Source: Clostridia bacterium
Lineage (GTDB): Bacteria > Bacillota > Clostridia > Oscillospirales > Acutalibacteraceae
DNA: 64,000 nt
Direction: 5' to 3'
Assembly (NCBI GenBank): GCA_017409845.1
Contig: JAFQRY010000002.1
Span: forward strand, 1-64,000
The notes beneath the pieces are model-generated. The model was given only the letters and a program-made list of their open reading frames with translations. It did no database searches and had not been told where the DNA came from. How positions within the stretch are numbered: position 1 is the stretch's first letter; the number at the start of each line of letters is the position of its first letter. Both the position numbers and the translations under genes were made by a program. Of the stretch, positions 38,439 to 46,109 are shown piece after piece.

Positions 38439-40016
38439 TTATCTGAACAAAGCTTTGAATTTTCCCATAACGGTTGTTTCTTCGTAAGGAAGAATTTCGC
38501 CTGCGTTTTCCTTAGTTAAAGGCACAAGCTTTTCTCCGTCAAGGTTAACCATAAACTGAGGATATTCGGCGTAATCCCAAACGGTAATCTGACGGTCGCT
38601 GTAAATTATGAGATTCACAAGCTCCGCAACATAATTATCCGCACATGTATGTCTGAGATACTTTCCGAACCAGGTGATATCAGGGAATTCGCAGGTTGAT
38701 GCGTCAATCTGATTATCGGCGGAAACATGATTTCTTCCGCAGGCACATTCCTCAGCCTGCCTGTAGCCTTTGCCGAGAGTTCCGTCAACATGTGAGCAGG
38801 TTGCACCGAAGCTTTCGGGTGAGGTTCCGATTGTGCCGTCAGTCATTCTGTCGTTATCCGATGTAAGAGGCATGAAGGAATAACCGTATTCGGCAATGAT
38901 TGCGGTGTTGACCCCGTCTTCAATAAGTGAACGGATTATGTTTGCACCGTTTGCCTGAACATTGTCGTGATAATAATCTCCCATGCGGATAATCTCTGCA
39001 TACTTTGCCTTCTTTTCGGGAGTATTGAAGATAAAATCAACAGTTTCTCTGTAGCGTTCGCCTGACATAAGGGTATAGAATCCGGGGATTGTTGCAAGAG
39101 AATCAGTCATAGCTTCATTGAATCCGTGATCAAAGAGCTGCTGTGTAAGATTATTTGCAAAATCAACAAGGCAGTCAACCGCACCAAGAACATAAAGACC
39201 CTCAAGCATATAATAAAGAGCCTCCGTGCCGGAATTTCCCTTCATAACCTCGGAAAGAAAACGCATAAGCGAAACGCTGTCAATATTGATGTTACCCGAA
39301 AACGGGTCTTCACAGCAACCGACACCGTTCATTGCACCCGCAACAAATACTGCGGCAGCAATATGATTTCTCTCGGAATAATCATCCGCAGCATAATAAT
39401 ACTCGTGAAGATAAGTCATCATTATTGCCGTGCCCATGCTCATTGAAACAAGAGCAACCTTATCTGAGCCGGTCAGCTCCATAACATAATTAATGTATTC
39501 ATCAAGCTGTTCGGCAATTGTTACCGCATCAAGCCGCCAGTCATAAACAAATCTGTAGCAGTTTTCGTAGCAGTCTGATTCTTCCTTCTCATAATCCGAT
39601 GTTTCTTTTTTGCCGGTATCGGGATTCGGAATTCCTTTTTCATCACAAACGAAGTCACCGAAAATAGGATCAACAAGATTTCCGAGAACAGAAGCAAGCT
39701 TATCATAATCCTTTATAAAAAGATTCCAGAGTATTGAACCGAGATTTTCAAAAACCGCAGAAACTATGGGTCCTGCCTGAGGCCCCCAGATACGGACATC
39801 ATCCTCTTCCGTTTTGGTTGAAAGACCCTTATAATATTCGCCTTCAAGTCCGGTAACAAAAACAACAGGAACATCATATTCAAGGTTCGCAAGGTCTGCT
39901 GCACATGAAACGGTAACAGTTTCGGGCTTTTCCTCGGCAAATCCGACAGCAGATACAGTAAAAATCATGCTTGCACAAAGAAAAATGCTGATGAGCTTTT
40001 TAAGTTTTTTCTTCAT
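38439..40016 (-). CDS. Secreted LCAT-like alpha/beta hydrolase (lipase/acyltransferase)
   Basis: 525 residues with a clear signal peptide (about 1-27, ..VSAVGFA). LCAT-like family: DVPVVFVTGLEGEYY oxyanion region, FVYDWRLDAVTIAEQLDEYI (the YDWR hallmark) and the nucleophile elbow VALVSMSMGTAI, where the usual G-x-S-x-G begins with serine. The acid and histidine are probably in the C-terminal part (DGTIGTSPESFGATCSHVDG, WFGKYLRHTC). Cysteine-rich segments such as CCEDP and ECACG suggest disulfides. Likely acts on host or dietary lipids outside the cell; substrate is unknown. Alone on its strand. Confidence 0.85.
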   Translation of the reverse strand: MKKKLKKLISIFLCASMIFTVSAVGFAEEKPETVTVSCAADLANLEYDVPVVFVTGLEGEYYKGLSTKTEEDDVRIWGPQAGPIVSAVFENLGSILWNLFIKDYDKLASVLGNLVDPIFGDFVCDEKGIPNPDTGKKETSDYEKEESDCYENCYRFVYDWRLDAVTIAEQLDEYINYVMELTGSDKVALVSMSMGTAIMMTYLHEYYYAADDYSERNHIAAAVFVAGAMNGVGCCEDPFSGNINIDSVSLMRFLSEVMKGNSGTEALYYMLEGLYVLGAVDCLVDFANNLTQQLFDHGFNEAMTDSLATIPGFYTLMSGERYRETVDFIFNTPEKKAKYAEIIRMGDYYHDNVQANGANIIRSLIEDGVNTAIIAEYGYSFMPLTSDNDRMTDGTIGTSPESFGATCSHVDGTLGKGYRQAEECACGRNHVSADNQIDASTCEFPDITWFGKYLRHTCADNYVAELVNLIIYSDRQITVWDYAEYPQFMVNLDGEKLVPLTKENAGEILPYEETTVMGKFKALFR

Positions 40017-40080
40017 ATCTTTCCCTCCGGAATTAAATTACATATAAAAGTTAACATATAACTTATTTATTGTCAACAAA

Positions 40081-40338
40081 TTATTTGTAGCTGAACAGTT
40101 CTCTGCAGCCCTCGTGAGGTTCATAATAGCTTTTCAGATATTCCGCCGTTTCAACCGTATCTCTGTATTGCGAATACAGGTTTTTAAGCTCTCTTTTTAG
40201 TGCAAAGGCTTCATTTGAACATATCGCATTTTTTAGCTTCCTGAGCTCACCTCTTTTTTTAACTATTATTTCCTTCAGCTTTTCCGCCTCTCTCTCATAT
40301 TCAAGACCAAGCTCATGCAATGATTTAGTTTTCTTCAT
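40081..40338 (-). CDS. Small coiled-coil protein downstream of the sigma/XRE regulator
   Basis: 85 residues, almost wholly charged helix (EYEREAEKLKEIIVKKRGELRKLKN.. ), a likely coiled coil; no family recognised. ATG at 40338 overlaps the end of the upstream regulator by 14 bases, so it is translated from the same SOS-box-containing promoter. A partner or modulator of the regulator is possible, from position alone. Confidence 0.7.
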   Translation of the reverse strand: MKKTKSLHELGLEYEREAEKLKEIIVKKRGELRKLKNAICSNEAFALKRELKNLYSQYRDTVETAEYLKSYYEPHEGCRELFSYK

Positions 40339-40957
40339 TCTTTTCTCCTTTCAGAATATAATCGGTTGTTACAGAAAAAAATTCGCTCAATGCAACAAGC
40401 TCTGCACCGTCAGCATCTCCGCAATTCTCAATTTTTTTAAGCCGATACGGATTTATCCCCGTTGCTGCACAAAGTGAATCGGCAGTCAGACCCTGACTAT
40501 GACGAAGATTTCTTATTCTTTCGCCGCAATTACTGCCTGAAGAATTTTTTGCCGCCGCAATAACTCTTGCTCTTCCGACAGCAAGCGGAATAATGCTTTC
40601 ATCCATAATATTCTGCTGATAACAAACAGCATAGCCAAGCACCTTTTCAAGCTTTTCCTGAGCTCTGTCAAGAGTTGCTCTGACCGCCGCAGGAGTTATT
40701 CCCTTCTTTTGTGCAATTCCGGTAACACTTTCTCCGTTAAACCAATGAAGGGTTATGGCAGAGCGTTCGTGAAAAGTCAACTCTTTTTTTATTGCACGCT
40801 CAAGAAGCAACGCCATATCAACATCACGCTTCCGCCATGCATACTCGGCAGGCGTTTCACACTCGGTGCAGACTCTTCCGCAGCAAGCAAGCTGAGCAGC
40901 CGTTATTTCATCCTTATCCGGATAAGAAATCACCCTCACAACCTTTTCTTCTTTCAT
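40325..40957 (-). CDS. Sigma-region-4-like / XRE helix-turn-helix fusion regulator
   Basis: 210 residues carrying two DNA-binding modules. Residues about 55-115 look like sigma-70 region 4 (LTFHERSAITLHWFNGESVTGIAQKKGITPAAVRATLDRAQEKL); residues about 140-205 are an XRE-type HTH (CGERIRNLRHSQGLTADSLCAATGINPYRLKKIE). No region 2 is present, so it is not a complete sigma factor. ATG has GGAGGTG just upstream. The promoter is perfect (TTGACA-17-TATAAT) with a LexA-box-like palindrome inside the spacer, and the gene diverges from an XRE-S24 gene. A DNA-damage-responsive role is inferred from this. Confidence 0.82.
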   Translation of the reverse strand: MKEEKVVRVISYPDKDEITAAQLACCGRVCTECETPAEYAWRKRDVDMALLLERAIKKELTFHERSAITLHWFNGESVTGIAQKKGITPAAVRATLDRAQEKLEKVLGYAVCYQQNIMDESIIPLAVGRARVIAAAKNSSGSNCGERIRNLRHSQGLTADSLCAATGINPYRLKKIENCGDADGAELVALSEFFSVTTDYILKGEKNEEN

Positions 40958-40990
40958 TGTGCACCTCCATTTTTAATAGTTATGCTATTG

Positions 40991-41019
40991 ATTATAGTGA
41001 ACATTCGTTCGATTGTCAA
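40991..41019 (-). promoter_or_regulatory. Perfect sigma-A promoter of the sigma/XRE regulator
   Basis: Read on the minus strand: TTGACA (41019-41014), 17-base spacer, TATAAT (40996-40991). The start codon is at 40957. Confidence 0.85.
40998..41011 (-). promoter_or_regulatory. LexA/SOS-box-like operator inside promoter spacer
   Basis: Minus strand reads CGAACGAATGTTCA, matching 13 of 14 positions of the Bacillus-type LexA box (CGAAC-RNRY-GTTYC). It occupies the spacer between -35 and -10, an ideal repression site. Confidence 0.75.
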
Positions 41020-41048
41020 TAGTTTTTTATGATTTTTTCAAGTTTGTA

Positions 41049-41077
41049 TTGACATTTTTAATAGTTTAACTAATAAT
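41049..41077 (+). promoter_or_regulatory. Promoter of the XRE-S24 gene with repeated operator motif
   Basis: TTGACA (41049-41054) and TAATAAT (41071-41077). The 14-base CATTTTTAATAGTT at 41053-41066 overlaps the -35 and spacer and is repeated exactly at 40968-40981, just before the divergent gene. Shared autoregulatory operator is inferred. Confidence 0.6.
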
Positions 41078-41114
41078 AGCATTATGAAGATTTAACGATG
41101 GGAGAAGATAATAA

Positions 41115-41663
41115 ATGAATCTTATAAGAGAATTAAGAAGGCAGAAGGGTTTATCTCAAAGCGAGCTTGCACAGGCATGCTGTGTTCATCAGACAGCTGT
41201 CAGTCAATGGGAAAAAGGAAGAACAACGCCTGATGTAAACAGTCTTAAGCTTCTTTCATCTGTGCTCGGGGTTTCGGTCGAAGAGCTGATCGGAACGGAA
41301 AAACCAAAGGATGAAAACAGAATTCAGGGCTTCGGAAAGATTGATGCCGAAAGTGCATCACAAAAGCTCGGAAAAAGCGAATACTTTGCTCTGACGGTTT
41401 CGGATGACAGCATGTCGCCTGTCATTCAACCCGGCGACACAGTTATTGTAAGCCGCAATAAGCCCTATGACAGCGGTGATATTGTTGCGGTTGCTATCGG
41501 TTCAGGCGATATCACTTTAAAAAGGATAATAAAAAAAGACACAAGCATATTGCTTGTGCCTGAAAATTCCGTATATGAGCCGATGATTTTCGGCTACGGT
41601 GAATTTTATAATCTGCCCGTCACCGTTTTTGGCAGAGTTGTTGAGCTGAGAAGAAGATTTTAA
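41115..41663 (+). CDS. XRE-HTH repressor with S24 (LexA/CI-type) self-cleavage domain
   Basis: 182 residues. N-terminal XRE helix-turn-helix (ELRRQKGLSQSELAQACCVHQTAVSQWEKGRTTPD, about 6-60), then an S24 peptidase domain with the catalytic serine in VSDDSMSPVIQPGD (about 102) and lysine in GDITLKRIIKK (about 140). Both dyad residues are intact, so RecA-stimulated self-cleavage is plausible, as for phage CI or HdiR-type repressors. It diverges from the sigma/XRE regulator and shares its intergenic operators. Its stop overlaps the convergent S41 gene by 4 bases. No phage genes accompany it, so it may be a chromosomal SOS regulator or a prophage leftover. Confidence 0.9.
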   Translation: MNLIRELRRQKGLSQSELAQACCVHQTAVSQWEKGRTTPDVNSLKLLSSVLGVSVEELIGTEKPKDENRIQGFGKIDAESASQKLGKSEYFALTVSDDSMSPVIQPGDTVIVSRNKPYDSGDIVAVAIGSGDITLKRIIKKDTSILLVPENSVYEPMIFGYGEFYNLPVTVFGRVVELRRRF

Positions 41664-42859
41664 GCGGCAAGCATATTGAGTGCCGTTGAAAGCTGATTAT
41701 CTTCTTCAACAGTAAGAAGAGAGAGGTTGACGGTATATCCTGCGTTAAGGCTGACCTCAACAGTAGGTTCAATTCCCTTTTCGTTATAGACCGCTGCCTC
41801 ACCGCCCTTCGGAACAACGAGGGCTACAGTAAGAAGAACGGCGCCTCCGTCTTCGAGGGCGAAAAGCTCCTGCATTGTGCCGACACCTGCAGTTCTTGTG
41901 CCTACAATCTGTGCCTGGCTGATATCACGCAGGTCACAGGCAAAAAGCTCCGCAGGTCCGCTGGTTGACCCGTTTACAAGAACAACAAACGGCATGGTCA
42001 CGCTGTTATTTTCCGCAGTAAAAACTTTTTTGTTTTCGCCGTTCTTGCCCTTTGCAACGGCAATATTTTCCGAAATGGCAGGAACGATAACATCTATGAC
42101 CTGAGCTGCGTATTCGATGGTGCCGCTGTAGGTGTTTCTGACATCGAAAATCATGCTTTCAGCACCCTTTTCAATGAGCTTTTCAACCGTCTCCTTAAAT
42201 TCGGAGGCGGTATTTTTATAAAAACCGTTGATTTTGATATATCCTACATTGCTTTCAAGTCTGCCGCTGACACCGGGAATGGAAAAGCCTCTCATCGGCT
42301 CAACCTCTTTTGTTTCACCGTCGCGCTCATATTCAATCTTTACCGCAGAAAGCATTGAGCCGTAAAGCTCTTCGCTGAGAATATTGTAATTTGACATCGT
42401 AACCGCATTATTATTGATTGCTGTTATAACATCAAGTGCATTAAGTCCCGCCTTCTCCGCAGGAGAGCCTTCATAAACATGGGTTATGACAAAGCTGCTC
42501 TTCTGATAATTATATGCGGTTTCAACACCGATTCCCGTCAGACCGCCTTCAAGCATCGCAGTATATTCAGCATAATCAGCCGCATTAAGATAAAGACTGT
42601 TTGAATCGCCGAGACCTTCAACATAACCGTTGACAAGCGATGCATTTATTCTGCTTCTGTCTTCATCCGAGCCGTAATAATAGCTGTTAACAAGTCCGCT
42701 TATTTCTTCAAGCGAATCATAGGTCTGTGAACGCTGAGAGATATTTCCGATTATGCCGTTATAGATTTGCTTTGAAACAACCATTGTTACGGCAAAGGTC
42801 GCAGTTACGGATATGATTATTAATGAAATACACAGACCGAGTGAAATTTTTTTATTCAT
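41660..42859 (-). CDS. S41 peptidase-like protein (CtpA type) lacking the catalytic lysine
   Basis: 399 residues with an N-terminal membrane anchor (about 6-30), a helical region, a PDZ domain (about 105-190, GIGVETAYNYQKSSFVITHVYEGSPAEKAGL) and an S41 catalytic fold. The serine region VLVNGSTSGPAELFA is present, but the usual G.(S/T).GKG..Q lysine motif reads GTRTAGVGTMQ, with valine (GTC codon) where the base lysine belongs. It may be inactive or use another residue. It is the last gene of the ftsEX-hydrolase run and sits after a terminator hairpin, so it may be transcribed partly independently. Confidence 0.9.
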   Translation of the reverse strand: MNKKISLGLCISLIIISVTATFAVTMVVSKQIYNGIIGNISQRSQTYDSLEEISGLVNSYYYGSDEDRSRINASLVNGYVEGLGDSNSLYLNAADYAEYTAMLEGGLTGIGVETAYNYQKSSFVITHVYEGSPAEKAGLNALDVITAINNNAVTMSNYNILSEELYGSMLSAVKIEYERDGETKEVEPMRGFSIPGVSGRLESNVGYIKINGFYKNTASEFKETVEKLIEKGAESMIFDVRNTYSGTIEYAAQVIDVIVPAISENIAVAKGKNGENKKVFTAENNSVTMPFVVLVNGSTSGPAELFACDLRDISQAQIVGTRTAGVGTMQELFALEDGGAVLLTVALVVPKGGEAAVYNEKGIEPTVEVSLNAGYTVNLSLLTVEEDNQLSTALNMLAA

Positions 42860-42882
42860 AAACGGCCGTCCTTTCTTTTGAA

Positions 42883-42907
42883 AAAAGGAGGCATTCCGCC
42901 TCCTTTT
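42883..42907 (-). terminator. Terminator/attenuator between M23 hydrolase and S41 gene
   Basis: Perfect 10-bp stem AAAAGGAGGC / GCCTCCTTTT with 5-base loop; on the minus strand it is followed by T residues. It lies between the M23 stop and the S41 ribosome site. Confidence 0.8.
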
Positions 42908-42915
42908 ATTTATTT

Positions 42916-44301
42916 TTATGGCTTTGAAACATAGTTCAGAGGATTAACTCTGCTGACCGAACCGTCAGCCTTCTTGATTCTTACTTCAAAATGAAGGTGA
43001 GGGCCGGTTGTGTTTCCGGTGTCACCGATTTCGCCTATCTGCTGACCCTTCTGAACAATATCTCCCTTTTTGACAAGCAGACGCTTTGAATGAGCATAGA
43101 GAGTATGCTTACCGTCGCCGTGGTCAATGATGCAATAATTACCAAAGCCTGAATTCCAGTTTCCGTCATTATATGCATGAATAACCTCGCCGCCCTGAGC
43201 CGCATAATAAGGCTGTCCGTATGAATAACTCTTACCGTTTTCATCTCTCGTGCCGCCGGTTGCACCGACAACACAGATGTCAATGCCCCAGTGGGGACTG
43301 CCGTCGGAATAAGAAGGATAGCCTGCGGTTACGGTGGTTTTTCCCTTGACGGGCCACATCATTTCACCGTCATTGTTATATTCCTCATCGGGCACATCAT
43401 TTTCTGTTGAACCCTGAGCCTTGATGACCTCTTCGATTTCAGCCTCAAGAGCAGCACGCTCTTTTTCCTGACGCTTGATAGCAGCTTTATATTCTTCACT
43501 GTCTTTATCAAGGTCCTCAAGAAGATATTTCACTTCATTCTTCTTGCTTGTTGCACTGTTCTTTTTATTCTGCTGAGCATCCTTGCTGCTCTGAAGATCA
43601 TTCTGCTTGGCATTGAGTGATGTCATCTGGGTATCAAGCTCGGTTTTTTTAGCTTCAAGCTGAGCTTTCTGCTCTTCGCTCTGCTTCTTAAGCTCTTCAA
43701 GCTTGATAAGCTTTTCGGAAAGCTCCGCAATAAGCTCGTTATCATTTTCGGAAACTCTTGTCACAAGCTCTTTTCTTGCAAAGAATGAAGAAATATCATC
43801 GCTTGTGAGAAGCAGCTCAAGAGTTGAACCGGAACCGCCCGACATATAGTTTTCACGGATTCTTGCAAGAAGAAGCTCTTTTGTTTCTTCCATAAGAGTT
43901 TCTGTTGCAGCCTGCTGAGCCTCAAGGCTTGCAATCTGTGCATTGATTTCGTTGATATCCTCGGTTGTCAGGTCGATATTCCCCTGCAAATCGTCGATAT
44001 CACCGTTAAGAATATCAATGCTTTCGTTGAGAAGGTCAAGCTGCTCCTCAATCTTATCAATCTGACCGTTAAGATCATCAAGCTTCTGCTCGTTTGTCTT
44101 GATATCCTGCTCAACATCCTCGAGCTTTTCCTGATTTTCCTGAATATCCTTTTCGAGCTCCTCATATCTCTGATTAAGCTCGTCGAGGGATTTATCTTCT
44201 TCTGTTGCGTAGGAAACGGGAATGCATGCCGAGATTGCACAGACAAGAGCCATAACAAAGCTCAGGAGCTTTCTTTTTTTGCCCGCTATCTTAGTCTTCA
44301 A
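42916..44301 (-). CDS. Secreted coiled-coil M23 endopeptidase (EnvC/PcsB-like)
   Basis: About 461 residues. Signal peptide MKTKIAGKKRKLLSFVMALV.. ; then a long coiled coil (about 35-330, repeated DLNGQIDKIEEQLDLL-type heptads) and a C-terminal M23 domain with HWGIDICVVG, the GDGKHTLYAHSKRLLV and TGPHLHFEVR motifs for zinc binding. FtsEX is known to activate such hydrolases through their coiled coil at the septum. TTG 44301 is chosen because GGAAG at 44312-44316 then has good spacing and a proper signal peptide results. It overlaps ftsX by 11 bases, implying coupling. Confidence 0.92.
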   Translation of the reverse strand: MKTKIAGKKRKLLSFVMALVCAISACIPVSYATEEDKSLDELNQRYEELEKDIQENQEKLEDVEQDIKTNEQKLDDLNGQIDKIEEQLDLLNESIDILNGDIDDLQGNIDLTTEDINEINAQIASLEAQQAATETLMEETKELLLARIRENYMSGGSGSTLELLLTSDDISSFFARKELVTRVSENDNELIAELSEKLIKLEELKKQSEEQKAQLEAKKTELDTQMTSLNAKQNDLQSSKDAQQNKKNSATSKKNEVKYLLEDLDKDSEEYKAAIKRQEKERAALEAEIEEVIKAQGSTENDVPDEEYNNDGEMMWPVKGKTTVTAGYPSYSDGSPHWGIDICVVGATGGTRDENGKSYSYGQPYYAAQGGEVIHAYNDGNWNSGFGNYCIIDHGDGKHTLYAHSKRLLVKKGDIVQKGQQIGEIGDTGNTTGPHLHFEVRIKKADGSVSRVNPLNYVSKP

Positions 44302-45205
44302 GCTCAACAAACTTCCTTTCCTTAAGATATTTTCTGATTGATGTAGCACTTCCGAAAACGGCAGTAAACACACCGATTCCGATAAATGCCGCAAGAAGAT
44401 ACGGTGCATAGTCGATAAATTCAACCTGAACACCTGTGCCGAGACCCGAAAGCATGGTTGTAAGCGAGCTGAGTCCGAATTCATAGATTCCCCAGACTGC
44501 CGCAGATGCAAGCAGACCCGCGATGATACCGATGGTGATGCCTTCGATCATAAACGGCCAGCGTATGAATGAATTTGTTGCACCGACGCTCTTCATAATA
44601 CTGATTTCAAGGCGGCGGCTGAACATCGTTACTTTGATTGTATTTGAGATAATGAACAACGAAACAACAAGAAGAAGCGCAATCATGCCGAGACTTATGT
44701 ATGTCACGGAATTTCTGATACCTTCAAGCTGACTTGCCAGAGTGCTGTTTTCGTAAACACGCTCTATGCTGCTCAGATGCTTTATTTCGTTAACAACATC
44801 ATTGAATTTCGACATATCGCTTACGGTTACTCTGTATGCATCGGGAAGAGGATTTTCTTCAAGACCGCTGAGATAGGTTCTGAGACCTTCGTCAAGCTCC
44901 GAGAGAATTTCTTCGTAAGCAGGCTCCTTGTCAACATTTTCAACTGCGGCAACATTATCAAGAGAACGCAGATCATTGCCAAGCTTTATATAGTCAACAT
45001 CAGTTGCTTCCATATCAACATAAACCATTATAACGTTTTCGGATTCTATACCCGAAATAAAAGCCTCGATATTGACAAGAAGCATGAATGCAATACCGAT
45101 AAGCATAAGACAGCTGAAAAGCACGGTTACCGAAGCAACCGACATGAGCTTGTTGACCTTAAGGTTGCGGAAGCCTTCTTTTGTCAGATATCCTAAATTA
45201 CCCAT
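44291..45205 (-). CDS. ftsX: Cell-division ABC-type permease FtsX
   Basis: 304 residues, four membrane helices: one near the N-terminus (about 22-45), an extracellular domain of about 120 residues that contacts the hydrolase, and three near 170-190, 220-245 and 270-290. MGNLGYLTKEGFRNLKVNKLMSVASV and FIISNTIKVTMFSRRLEISIMKSVGATNSFIRWPFMIEG are FtsX signatures. The start overlaps the ftsE stop by one base; the end overlaps the M23 hydrolase. With FtsE it transmits ATP hydrolysis to murein cleavage during division. Confidence 0.95.
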   Translation of the reverse strand: MGNLGYLTKEGFRNLKVNKLMSVASVTVLFSCLMLIGIAFMLLVNIEAFISGIESENVIMVYVDMEATDVDYIKLGNDLRSLDNVAAVENVDKEPAYEEILSELDEGLRTYLSGLEENPLPDAYRVTVSDMSKFNDVVNEIKHLSSIERVYENSTLASQLEGIRNSVTYISLGMIALLLVVSLFIISNTIKVTMFSRRLEISIMKSVGATNSFIRWPFMIEGITIGIIAGLLASAAVWGIYEFGLSSLTTMLSGLGTGVQVEFIDYAPYLLAAFIGIGVFTAVFGSATSIRKYLKERKFVELED

Positions 45206-46050
45206 TATTCATCGCCTCCCGCTACACTGAAATCTTCCTGAATCTCAAGAGGCTCGCTGTCTTCCTGTGATTCGGGAGTCTGTCGGCTCTGAGTATATGC
45301 CGAATAATCCTCCTCGGGAGGAACAACATATTCGTTTGAAACCTCGCTGACTGCGTTGATATGTGAGGTTGCGGCTTCCCTGATGAGTGCTCCGCCGTCT
45401 GAAACAACGGTGCCCTTATCAAGAATAATAACGCGCTTATCGAAGCAGCGGACAAGACTGTGCTCATGGGTAACCATGATAACCGTAGTTCCCGATTCAT
45501 TGAGTCGCATAAGAAGGTCAACGATTTCATAGCTCATCTGAGGGTCAACATTACCCGTGGGCTCGTCCGCAATTATGATTTCGGCATTGTTGGCAAGAGC
45601 TCTTGCAAGTGCAACTCTCTGCTGCTCGCCGCCGGAAAGCTCCTGAGGATAGTTTCTCGCCTTTTCATTGAGACCCATAAGGCTGAGAACATAGGGAACC
45701 CTTCTGCGGATTTTCTTTTCCTTGGTTCCGATAACACGCATGGCAAACGCAACATTATCAAAAACAGTCATATTGGGGATAAGTCTGAAATCCTGAAAAA
45801 CGATGCCGAGTCTGCGACGGAATTTCGGGATATCCCTTTTTTTGATTTTAGTCAAATCTGTATCTTCAACGGTTATACTTCCCGTTGAAGGAACTTCCTC
45901 TCTCATCATAAGCTTGAGAAAGGTGCTCTTACCTGCACCCGACGAACCTACCACAAAAACAAATTCGCCCTTGTCGATGGTAAGATTTATATCTTTTAAA
46001 GCATGTGTGCCGTTATCATACTTTTTTGATACGTTTTCAAATTTAATCAC
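45205..46050 (-). CDS. ftsE: Cell-division ATP-binding protein FtsE with C-terminal extension
   Basis: 281 residues. ABC ATPase with Walker A GSSGAGKST, signature LSGGEQQRVALARAL, Walker B IIIADEPTGNVD and H-loop MVTHEH. The core ends near residue 225, where typical FtsE stops; about 55 further residues follow, rich in S, E, D and Q (TPESQEDSEPLEIQED), probably disordered. Works with FtsX on the septal hydrolase. It follows the PucR-type gene by 59 bases on the same strand. Confidence 0.95.
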   Translation of the reverse strand: MIKFENVSKKYDNGTHALKDINLTIDKGEFVFVVGSSGAGKSTFLKLMMREEVPSTGSITVEDTDLTKIKKRDIPKFRRRLGIVFQDFRLIPNMTVFDNVAFAMRVIGTKEKKIRRRVPYVLSLMGLNEKARNYPQELSGGEQQRVALARALANNAEIIIADEPTGNVDPQMSYEIVDLLMRLNESGTTVIMVTHEHSLVRCFDKRVIILDKGTVVSDGGALIREAATSHINAVSEVSNEYVVPPEEDYSAYTQSRQTPESQEDSEPLEIQEDFSVAGGDE

Positions 46051-46109
46051 AGTATCATACCCTTAAAAATTAATATGTAGATATCGAAACATGATTACCC
46101 GAGCGGCAA

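Noticed and set aside
40325-41663. Intact prophage
   Set aside because: The repressor-like pair suggests one, but no integrase, replication, structural or lysis genes adjoin it.
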